Shown one piece after another: positions 1 through 6,993 of a DNA stretch of 15,791 nucleotides. Positions within the stretch are counted from its first letter, which is position 1. Each line of letters opens with the position of its first letter. The stretch is taken from assembly GCA_947311745.1 (NCBI GenBank), contig CAMZLT010000245.1:1-15791 (forward strand), given 5' to 3'. The translations under genes were made by a program, and so were the position numbers. The DNA comes from an uncultured Flavobacteriaceae bacterium. Lineage in GTDB: Bacteria > Bacteroidota > Bacteroidia > Flavobacteriales > Flavobacteriaceae. The notes beneath the pieces are model-generated. The model had not been told where the DNA came from. It saw only the letters and a program-made list of their open reading frames with translations, and searched no databases.

Positions 1-31
1 TGTAGATATGGTAACTGTTTGTACTATTTAA
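1..31 (+). CDS. Possible extreme 3' end of an upstream gene, perhaps the hydrogenase large subunit (partial)
   Basis: Frame 2 reads VDMVTVCTI and then a TAA stop at 29-31, 19 bases before the cytochrome b start. In group 1 uptake hydrogenases the large-subunit gene directly precedes the cytochrome b gene, and the peptide removed after the final Cys-x-x-Cys-x-x-His motif usually begins with a short hydrophobic stretch containing Val-Asp. The visible VD fits that loosely. Only nine residues can be read, and frame 1 is also open to a stop at 37-39, so the identity rests on position far more than on sequence. Confidence 0.3.
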   Translation, partial: VDMVTVCTI

Positions 32-50
32 TAACTTAATACTTGTCGAT

Positions 51-857
51 ATGAGTAAAAAACAAAAAAATAATGTGCCAACAAAAGATTATAAAAGAGT
101 CTATGTTTGGCAAATGCCAGTGCGGATATTTCATTGGTTAAATGCCTTAGCGATAGTAGTTTTAAGTATAACAGGTTTTATTATTGCAAATCCTCCTGTG
201 CTATTATCACAAAGAGAAGCTTTCGACACCTTTTGGATGGGAACAGTTAAAGTTATTCATTTTATATCTGCTTATGTTTTTGTTGGCGTTATGGTAATGC
301 GTATATATTGGGCTTTTGCAGGTAATAAATATGCTCATTGGCGTGCTTTTTGGCCCTTTACAAAAAAAGGAATACACAATATTATGCATGTTTTGAAATA
401 TGACATTTTATTACTTAAAGAGAAAAATCCTAAACTTAAAGATATTAGCATAGGGCATAATTATATGGCAACAAGTGCATATATTATGATGTTTGTTTTT
501 GCTTTGGTGATGGTATTTACAGGTTTTGGACTATACGCTAATATGTCATCTAATTGGTTTGCAAAAATATTTGCTTGGGTGCCTTCATTTTTTGGAGGTG
601 ATTTCCTAACTAGACAAATACATCATATATTTATGTGGTTAATAATTTTTGTTATTCTTTTACATATTTATTTAGTGCTATTTCACGATTGGTTAGAAGG
701 AAGAGGTGAAGCATCCTCAATGATAAGTGGTTTTAAGTTTGTACGAAAAGAGCGTGTAGAGATGGAAGAGGCTAAAGGGCAAAAATTAAGTACAGGTCAT
801 GGATCTGGGTTTGAAAAAGATTATGTAGATGAAAAAGAACTTCGAGAAAACAAATAA
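51..857 (+). CDS. hyaC: [NiFe]-hydrogenase cytochrome b subunit (HyaC/HupC/HoxZ family)
   Basis: This is the integral-membrane dihaem cytochrome b that anchors an uptake [NiFe]-hydrogenase and passes electrons from H2 to the quinone pool. At 268 residues it is a little longer than typical members (about 230-240), mainly through a charged C-terminal tail. Four hydrophobic segments lie near residues 29-48, 67-90, 140-163 and 190-211. Candidate haem-ligating histidines are His28 (RIFHW), His70 (VIHF), His191 or His192 (QIHHIF) and His205 (LLHIY). The family signature near DWLEGRGEASSMISG (213-227) is clear. The ATG at 51 puts the N-terminal basic segment directly before the first haem-ligand helix. 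The maturation protease follows 68 bp downstream, separated by a terminator-like hairpin. The structural subunits are presumably just upstream of the window. Confidence 0.93.
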   Translation: MSKKQKNNVPTKDYKRVYVWQMPVRIFHWLNALAIVVLSITGFIIANPPVLLSQREAFDTFWMGTVKVIHFISAYVFVGVMVMRIYWAFAGNKYAHWRAFWPFTKKGIHNIMHVLKYDILLLKEKNPKLKDISIGHNYMATSAYIMMFVFALVMVFTGFGLYANMSSNWFAKIFAWVPSFFGGDFLTRQIHHIFMWLIIFVILLHIYLVLFHDWLEGRGEASSMISGFKFVRKERVEMEEAKGQKLSTGHGSGFEKDYVDEKELRENK

Positions 858-877
858 AATAATAACTTAAACATTAT

Positions 878-915
878 AAAGGTACTTTTACACTAGTAAA
901 AGTACCCTTTATTTT
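878..915 (+). terminator. Terminator-like hairpin between cytochrome b and maturation protease genes
   Basis: GGTACTTTTAC (881-891) pairs perfectly with GTAAAAGTACC (896-906) around a 4-base loop. Flanking A's and T's extend the stem past one bulged C, and a T-rich run (908-916) follows. This has the form of an intrinsic terminator for the upstream structural genes. The downstream genes read in the same direction, so it may act as partial termination or as an mRNA 3'-end stabiliser that sets a higher dose of structural than of maturation mRNA. It has no equally good U-tract on the opposite strand. Confidence 0.75.
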
Positions 916-925
916 TATATATTGT

Positions 926-1459
926 ATGGCAAAAAAGGATGTAGCAAAAATAAATATGAACTTAATGGATTTTATGGTTGATAAATCTGATAAAATTCTA
1001 GTTCTAGGTATTGGTAACTATTTAATGGGCGACGAAGGTGTTGGAGTACACATAATTCACGAAATGGAAGGTATGGAATTACCCGAATATTTAGAAGTAC
1101 TTGATGGTGGAACAGGAGGTTTTTTTCTAATGAATGTTTTTGACCAATACGGAAAAGTAATTTTTCTAGACGCAACCATGGATGGTAAAGAAGCTGGATA
1201 CATCAAAGTTAGATATCCTAAATTTGCTTCAGATTTTCCAAAATCATTAAGCGTTCATGATGTTGGCCTTAAAGATATGGTAGAAGCTCTTTATATTTTA
1301 GGAAATTTACCTGAATTACATTTAATTACAATATCGGTTAAAGATATACAACCCATGGTTGTAGGAATGACAAAAAAAGTAGAAGCAAGTGTGCCAAAAG
1401 CAATAGAAACTATTTTAGAATTAGCCGAAAAAATTCATAAAAAATCTATTAAATCTTAG
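926..1459 (+). CDS. hyaD: Hydrogenase maturation endopeptidase (HyaD/HupD/HoxM family)
   Basis: This peptidase recognises the Ni-loaded large subunit and removes its C-terminal peptide in the last maturation step. The core starts near residue 23 with the family motif LGIGNYLMGDEGVGVH, whose Glu is the expected first Ni ligand. LDGGTGG follows, then FLDATMDG with the second acidic ligand and SVHDVGLKD with the His ligand. The length of 177 residues is normal for the family with a short N-terminal extension. In-frame Met codons at 956, 965 and 974 are alternative starts, and the true start could be any of them. Its TAG stop overlaps the hypF GTG start by one base, so the two are probably translationally coupled. 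It lies after the hairpin at 878-915 and begins the maturation block. Confidence 0.93.
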   Translation: MAKKDVAKINMNLMDFMVDKSDKILVLGIGNYLMGDEGVGVHIIHEMEGMELPEYLEVLDGGTGGFFLMNVFDQYGKVIFLDATMDGKEAGYIKVRYPKFASDFPKSLSVHDVGLKDMVEALYILGNLPELHLITISVKDIQPMVVGMTKKVEASVPKAIETILELAEKIHKKSIKS

Positions 1460-3726
1460 TGAAAACATATCAAATTCAAATTAAAGGAATTGTTCAAGGT
1501 GTTGGATTTCGCCCTTTTGTTTATACTTTTTTCACTTCAAAAAAAATTAATGGTTGGGTAAATAATACTTCAAAAGGAGTTTTTATTCAAATAAACACTA
1601 CTGAAAATATTAATTTATTAATAGATGAGTTATTACAAAACCCTCCTACTCTAGCAACTATTACAAAAATAAAAATTAAAAAAATAACTAATAGACATTT
1701 TAAAAATTTTTCTATAATTACTAGTAAAAAAGAAAAAAATACTTCACTATTGATAACACCAGATTTTGCTACTTGTAAAGATTGTGAAAATGAACTTCAA
1801 AATAAAAACGATAAACGCTTTGAATATCAATTTTTAACCTGTACAAATTGTGGACCAAGGTTTTCTATTACTAAAAAACTTCCATACGATAGAGAGGTTA
1901 CAACTATGGAATCATTTAAAATGTGTTCATCGTGTAATAAAGAATATAATAATCCATTAGATAGAAGATATTATTCGCAAACTAATTCTTGTAAAGACTG
2001 TTGCATTAGCTTAGAACTTTATAAAAATGAAATATGTATTGAAAAAAACTTAAATAATTTAGATATAATTATTCAATATTGGAACTCAGGTAAAATTATT
2101 GCAATTAAAGGTATTGGAGGTTACTTATTAACTTGTGATGCAACAAATACTGAAACCATAAAACGCCTAAGAAAAATTAAAAACAGACCTACAAAACCAT
2201 TTGCACTAATGTATCATGATATCTATGAATTAGGCGAAGATGTAGAAATGGGAATAGGAGAAAAATTAGAATTAGAAGAAGTCAGCTCTCCAATAGTATT
2301 ATTATCCATAAAAAAGGATAGAATGACTCCAATTAATGTAGATCTAATCGCTCCTAATTTAAATATTTTAGGAGTAATGATGCCATATACACCATTATTT
2401 AAATCATTATTAAATAAATTTAAAAAACCAATTATAGCAACAAGTGCAAATATTTCAGGCGATACAATTATTTATAAAGATGATTTTAAATTATTATCTA
2501 AAATATCTGATTATATACTAACTAACAATAGAGAAATTGTAATTCCTCAAGATGATAGTGTCGTTAGATTTTCTTCAATAAAATCATATAGAACCATCAT
2601 AAGACGCTCAAGAGGTTTAGCTCCTTCTTATATAAATAATAAATTGACTATTCCAAATAAAGAAATTCTAGCAATGGGTGCTATGCTAAAAAGTACATTT
2701 GCTATTACACAAAATAAAAATATTCATATAAGCCAGTTCTTAGGTAATATCAATACTTTAGAGGCAGAAAATAATTACAAAAAAGTTTTAACTCATTTTA
2801 ATGAATTATTTAATCCAAAATATAAAATAGTTTTAGTAGATAAACATCCTAATTATTTTACTACTCAATATGGCAGAGAAATTGCAAAAGAAAAAAATAT
2901 TACTCTATCGGAAATCCAACATCATAAAGCACATTTTTTTGCTGTTTTAGCCGAAAACAATCTACTTATATCCAATGAAAAAATTTTAGGCGTAATTTTT
3001 GATGGAACAGGATTTGGTGATGACGGAAATATTTGGGGTGGCGAATTTTTCACTTATCACAAAGGAAAAACAAAAAGAGTTTATCACTTAGATGAATTCC
3101 CTTTCATTCTTGGAGATAAATTACCTAAAGAACCTAGGTTATCTGCATTAGTAATGACTTTTAATTTAAAAAATAACGATTTAATAAAAAACAAATTTAC
3201 CAAAGTAGAGTGGAATATATACAAAAAATTAATTACAGATACTCAAATTAAAAGTACAAGTATTGGTAGATTATTTGATGCTGTAGCATCTATTATCTTA
3301 GGTATTGACAAACAAACTTACGAAGGAGAGGCTGCAATGAGGTTAGAAAGTGCAGCTTACCGTTACTTCAGAGCAAATAATTTTACAAAATATTATTCTT
3401 ATTTTAAAAAAGATATATTACCCAATAATTTTATTCGATTTATAATAGATAACATATTAATTGACTTAGAAAAAGGATTTCAACAAGATTTTATTGCAGC
3501 AAAATTTCATATTACATTAGCACACTATATAAGTATTGTTTCAAAAGAACAAGGTATAAATAAAGTGTGCTTTAGTGGAGGTGTTTTTCAAAACCAATGG
3601 CTAATAGAATTAATATTAGCGTTTATGAATTCTGATTTTGAATTATTTTTTCACAAAAATTTACCTCCAAATGACGAAAATATTTCATTTGGTCAATTAA
3701 TGTATTATCTTTACACAAAAGATTAA
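1459..3726 (+). CDS. hypF: Carbamoyltransferase HypF, [NiFe]-hydrogenase cyanide-ligand synthesis
   Basis: HypF converts carbamoyl phosphate and ATP to carbamoyl-adenylate and transfers the carbamoyl group to the C-terminal Cys of HypE, the first step to the CN ligands. At 755 residues it has the usual full length. An acylphosphatase domain lies at about 1-90 with the VQGVGFRPF signature (Arg18). Two zinc fingers follow with identical spacing, Cys106/109/128/131 and Cys156/159/178/181 (CX2CX18CX2C each). A YrdC-like domain spans about 205-385. A Kae1-like carbamoyltransferase domain follows, with a His cluster (QHHKAH, about 486-491), a DGTGFGDDG motif near 515 and SGGVFQN near the C-terminus. 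The GTG start is chosen because it sits on the hyaD stop and gives a complete acylphosphatase domain; no closer ATG would. The next gene starts 6 bp after its stop. Confidence 0.97.
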   Translation: MKTYQIQIKGIVQGVGFRPFVYTFFTSKKINGWVNNTSKGVFIQINTTENINLLIDELLQNPPTLATITKIKIKKITNRHFKNFSIITSKKEKNTSLLITPDFATCKDCENELQNKNDKRFEYQFLTCTNCGPRFSITKKLPYDREVTTMESFKMCSSCNKEYNNPLDRRYYSQTNSCKDCCISLELYKNEICIEKNLNNLDIIIQYWNSGKIIAIKGIGGYLLTCDATNTETIKRLRKIKNRPTKPFALMYHDIYELGEDVEMGIGEKLELEEVSSPIVLLSIKKDRMTPINVDLIAPNLNILGVMMPYTPLFKSLLNKFKKPIIATSANISGDTIIYKDDFKLLSKISDYILTNNREIVIPQDDSVVRFSSIKSYRTIIRRSRGLAPSYINNKLTIPNKEILAMGAMLKSTFAITQNKNIHISQFLGNINTLEAENNYKKVLTHFNELFNPKYKIVLVDKHPNYFTTQYGREIAKEKNITLSEIQHHKAHFFAVLAENNLLISNEKILGVIFDGTGFGDDGNIWGGEFFTYHKGKTKRVYHLDEFPFILGDKLPKEPRLSALVMTFNLKNNDLIKNKFTKVEWNIYKKLITDTQIKSTSIGRLFDAVASIILGIDKQTYEGEAAMRLESAAYRYFRANNFTKYYSYFKKDILPNNFIRFIIDNILIDLEKGFQQDFIAAKFHITLAHYISIVSKEQGINKVCFSGGVFQNQWLIELILAFMNSDFELFFHKNLPPNDENISFGQLMYYLYTKD

Positions 3727-3732
3727 AAAGAT

Positions 3733-4068
3733 ATGAGTTCTATTAAAAAATTTTTAGATAAAAGAGCAAAAGGAATTGCAAAAGAAGAGGCTTTAAAAAA
3801 AGGTATAAAAGATACACCTAAAAAAATAGTTTCAAAAACAGTAATAAGCCCTAAACTTGGATTTAAAGTAGTTGAAGAGGAAGTAGAGATAGAAACAGAA
3901 AATAAAAATTTATCTGATGATGAATTTTGGGATATAACAAATGCTTTTAATCAAGAAATAAAAGTAAGTAATTTACCCGTTGAAATTATTTTGCAAAAAA
4001 TTTTAGAAAATTATACTCCTTTAAAAATAAGACAGTTTGCAAAACGGTATGAAGAATTAAATAAATAA
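3733..4068 (+). CDS. Unrecognised 111-residue protein inside the hydrogenase maturation operon
   Basis: I do not recognise this family. The gene starts 6 bp after hypF and ends 45 bp before hypD, so it is almost certainly co-transcribed with them. The product is small, soluble and highly charged. The N-terminal 40 residues are Lys-rich (KKFLDKRAKG), followed by an acidic stretch (VEEEVEIETE, about 47-56). A C-terminal half follows that looks helical (DDEFWDITNAFNQEI, then LPVEIILQKILENY and KIRQFAKRYEELNK). There is no Cys, no His, no signal peptide and no membrane segment, so it is an unlikely metal carrier by itself. Position suggests a hydrogenase-specific chaperone or adaptor; this is inference from context only. 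It is probably a real gene because it fills the gap between two operon members at near-zero spacing. Confidence 0.8.
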   Translation: MSSIKKFLDKRAKGIAKEEALKKGIKDTPKKIVSKTVISPKLGFKVVEEEVEIETENKNLSDDEFWDITNAFNQEIKVSNLPVEIILQKILENYTPLKIRQFAKRYEELNK

Positions 4069-4113
4069 CATTATACATTAAAAACATCAATTATTTCATA
4101 AAATAAAAATTAA

Positions 4114-5205
4114 ATGAAATACCTAACAGAATATAGAAATCCAGAATTAGCCCTAAAAGTTTTAGCTGAAATAAAAAAAACAGTTACAAAACCATGGAAA
4201 ATAATGGAAGTATGTGGCGGACAAACACATTCATTAGTTAAAAATGGTATACTAAACGTACTTCCAAAAGAAATAACAATGGTACATGGACCTGGTTGTC
4301 CTGTTTGTGTTACGCCATTACATTTAATAGATAAAGCTATTTATTTAGCAGAAGAAAAAAATGTAATTTTGTGTAGTTTCGGAGATATGATTCGCGTTCC
4401 TGGTTCCAAAAAGAGTATTTTAGAAGCAAAAGCACAAGGTGCAGATGTTAGAATCTTATACTCTCCTTTAGAAGCCGTTAACATTGCAAAAGAAAATCCT
4501 GATAAAGAAGTAGTTTTTTTTGCAGTTGGATTTGAAACCACAGCTCCAGCAAACGCTCTTTCTGTATTACATGCCGAAAAATTAGAAATAAAAAATTACT
4601 CCATACTAACATCGCATGTACTAGTACCTCCTGCTATTGAAAATGTAATGGAAGATGTAGATAGTAATATCGATGGTTTTTTAGCAGCAGGACACGTTTG
4701 TACAATCATGGGATATTGGGAATATTATCCATTAGTAGAAAAATTTAAAGTACCTATTGTTGTTACAGGATTTGAACCCTTAGATATTTTACAAGGGATA
4801 TTAATGACTGTAAAACAATTAGAAGAAGGTAGATATGAAGTAGAAAATCAATATTCTAGAATTGTTACAGAAGAAGGTAATGAATCCGCACAAGACGTAA
4901 TTGCAAAAGTATTTGAAATAACAGATAGAGTTTGGAGAGGTATGGAAAATATACCTATGAGTGGTTATGCTGTAAAAGAAGCGTATCAAGCCTACGATGC
5001 CATGAAAAAATTTGATATTAATATAGAAGAGGTAGAAGAGAATCAAGACTGCTTAGCAGGAGATATTATGAAAGGAATAATAAAACCTTTTCAATGCCCA
5101 GAATTCGGAAAAAAATGTACACCACAATTCCCTTTAGGAGCTCCTATGGTAAGTAGTGAAGGTGCATGTGCTGCATATTACCATTTTTCAGATTTAGTAA
5201 AGTAA
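4114..5205 (+). CDS. hypD: HypD, Fe(CN)2CO assembly scaffold with a [4Fe-4S] cluster
   Basis: HypD works with HypC as the scaffold on which the iron atom receives its two CN and one CO ligands. At 363 residues it has full length. The redox cysteines sit in MEVCGGQTH (Cys34) and GPGCPVC (Cys62 and Cys65). Other family blocks follow in order: FGDMIRVPGS, AVGFETTAP, SHVLVPPA, GFLAAGHVC and VTGFEPLDILQG. The C-terminal part holds Cys residues in QDCLAGDIMKG, FQCPEF, KKCTPQ and GACAAYY that would hold the 4Fe-4S cluster. It is plus strand, after the unrecognised small gene and 48 bp before hypX. No motif is missing. Confidence 0.97.
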   Translation: MKYLTEYRNPELALKVLAEIKKTVTKPWKIMEVCGGQTHSLVKNGILNVLPKEITMVHGPGCPVCVTPLHLIDKAIYLAEEKNVILCSFGDMIRVPGSKKSILEAKAQGADVRILYSPLEAVNIAKENPDKEVVFFAVGFETTAPANALSVLHAEKLEIKNYSILTSHVLVPPAIENVMEDVDSNIDGFLAAGHVCTIMGYWEYYPLVEKFKVPIVVTGFEPLDILQGILMTVKQLEEGRYEVENQYSRIVTEEGNESAQDVIAKVFEITDRVWRGMENIPMSGYAVKEAYQAYDAMKKFDINIEEVEENQDCLAGDIMKGIIKPFQCPEFGKKCTPQFPLGAPMVSSEGACAAYYHFSDLVK

Positions 5206-5253
5206 TATTTATTTGCAAGTTCTATTTGAGAATATTAAGGAATAATAAACCAC

Positions 5254-6993
5254 ATGAAAATCCAATTTATAACCTCTGCATTTAACGGAATGGCACAACG
5301 TCTTTGGATTGAATTAGACAGATTAAATCACGAAGTCAAAGTGGTTATCCCTATTTCTGATGAACAATTAATTGCAGAAACAAAAAATAATAATCCAGAA
5401 TTAATTATTGCTCCTTTTTTAACATCAAAAATTCCTAAAACGATTTGGAAAAACTATACTTGCTTAATTGTACACCCAGGAATAAAAGGAGATAGAGGTG
5501 CTTCCTCTTTAGATTGGGCAATACTAAAAAATAAAAAAAAATGGGGAGTAACAATTTTAGAAGCAGTAGAAAAAATGGATGCAGGACCAATTTGGGCATT
5601 TAATTCATTTAAAATGCGTAATGTTAGTAAGGCCGAAATATACAGAAACGAAGTAACACAAGCTGCATCTAAAGGAATTTTACAAGCAATCAAAAACTTT
5701 AATAATCCTAACTTTAAACCCGAACCATTAAATTATTTAGACCCTAAAATTACAGGGAAATGGAACAATAAAACAACACAAAATGATTTTTGCTTTTCTT
5801 GGCATGACAAAACAGAAAGTATTATTAGAAAAATAAATGCCGCAGATAGTACTCCTGGTGTAATAACCACATTATTCGAAAAAAAATATTTTTGCTATGG
5901 TGCACATTTTGAAGGAAAATTAAAAGGAAAATATGGAACCGTCTTAGCTCAAAAAGATAATGCTATTTGTATAGCTACAAAAGATAATGCCGTTTGGTTA
6001 ACACACTTAAAATCCGTAAAAAAAGGAAGTATTAAATTACCTGCTACTATTGCATTAAAAAAAGACGCGAAAGAAATTACTACTTTATATAATGACCCTT
6101 TCAAAACTCCTGGCAAAAGTACTTGGCAAGAAATACGGTTTGAACAAGAAGAAAATATTGGCTATCTATATTTTGATTTTTATAATGGAGCAATGTCCAG
6201 TAATCAATGTATCAAACTAAAAAATGCAATTATAGAAGCAAAAAAAAGAGTAAAATTATTAGTTTTAATGGGTGGTCGTGATATTTGGTCTAACGGAATA
6301 CATTTAAATATTATTGAAAATTCTAAAAATCCTGAACAAACATCTTGGGAAAATATTAATGCTATTGATGATTTAATTTTAGAAATTATTACTAGTACAG
6401 ATTTGTATATTATCAGTGCCTTACAAGGCAATGCTGGAGCTGGAGGTGTGCCGTTGGCTTTAGCTTCAGATAAAATATTAGCAAGAAAAGGAATTGTTTT
6501 AAATCCTCACACTAAAAATATGGGTTTATATGGTTCGGAATATTGGACGTATCTTTTACCAAAGCGAATCGGTTACAAAAAAGCAAAACGTTTTACAGAA
6601 TATTGCTTACCTTGGGGAGTTGAAATAGCATACGAAATAGGCTTAATAGATGGGTTTTATGGCGAAAATAATATTGATTTTATTTCCTTCGTAAAAAAAC
6701 AAGCACAAGAAATTGTGAGTTTATCGTATTTTGACAAGTTAATAAAAGCTAAAAAATTTCAACGCAAAAAAGACGAACGCAATAAACCTTTAGAAAATTA
6801 CCGAAAAGAAGAACTAAAAATAATGCACGAAAATTTCTTCAAAAATAATAATGATTATAATTTTAAACGTTATTGTTTTGTTCATAAAATTGAAAACCCA
6901 TATTCTAAAGCTACTAAAAATTTATATCGCAATAGAAGAGAAATTTATAGAAAACGGAAATGGGAAAACTTAGATTATCCAACAAAAAATTAA
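5254..6993 (+). CDS. hypX: HypX/HoxX, CO-ligand synthesis protein for aerobic [NiFe]-hydrogenase maturation
   Basis: HypX is a two-domain enzyme known from aerobic hydrogenase systems to supply the active-site CO from a formyl group, via a formyltransferase step and a CoA-dependent decarbonylation. At 579 residues it matches the family. The N-terminal half resembles methionyl-tRNA formyltransferase, with the HPG-containing block VHPGIKGDRGASSLDWAI (73-90) and EKMDAGPIW (106-114). A formyltransferase-like C-terminal domain lies at about 175-270. The second half is an enoyl-CoA hydratase/isomerase fold with LVLMGGRDIWSNG (336-348) and the oxyanion-hole region QGNAGAGGVP (391-400). The C-terminus is strongly basic. 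The gene closes the plus-strand maturation block. Its TAA stop overlaps the stop codon of the convergent TPR gene, leaving no room for a terminator. Confidence 0.95.
   Translation: MKIQFITSAFNGMAQRLWIELDRLNHEVKVVIPISDEQLIAETKNNNPELIIAPFLTSKIPKTIWKNYTCLIVHPGIKGDRGASSLDWAILKNKKKWGVTILEAVEKMDAGPIWAFNSFKMRNVSKAEIYRNEVTQAASKGILQAIKNFNNPNFKPEPLNYLDPKITGKWNNKTTQNDFCFSWHDKTESIIRKINAADSTPGVITTLFEKKYFCYGAHFEGKLKGKYGTVLAQKDNAICIATKDNAVWLTHLKSVKKGSIKLPATIALKKDAKEITTLYNDPFKTPGKSTWQEIRFEQEENIGYLYFDFYNGAMSSNQCIKLKNAIIEAKKRVKLLVLMGGRDIWSNGIHLNIIENSKNPEQTSWENINAIDDLILEIITSTDLYIISALQGNAGAGGVPLALASDKILARKGIVLNPHTKNMGLYGSEYWTYLLPKRIGYKKAKRFTEYCLPWGVEIAYEIGLIDGFYGENNIDFISFVKKQAQEIVSLSYFDKLIKAKKFQRKKDERNKPLENYRKEELKIMHENFFKNNNDYNFKRYCFVHKIENPYSKATKNLYRNRREIYRKRKWENLDYPTKN

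Noticed and set aside
1..39. Frame-1 reading of the left edge, ending at 37-39
   Set aside because: The peptide CRYGNCLYYLIT has no resemblance to a hydrogenase tail; frame 2 fits slightly better, though neither can be proven from so few codons.
207..389. 60-residue minus-strand open frame inside the cytochrome b gene
   Set aside because: It is antisense to a well-conserved gene, with a composition typical of a shadow frame and no start context or family resemblance.
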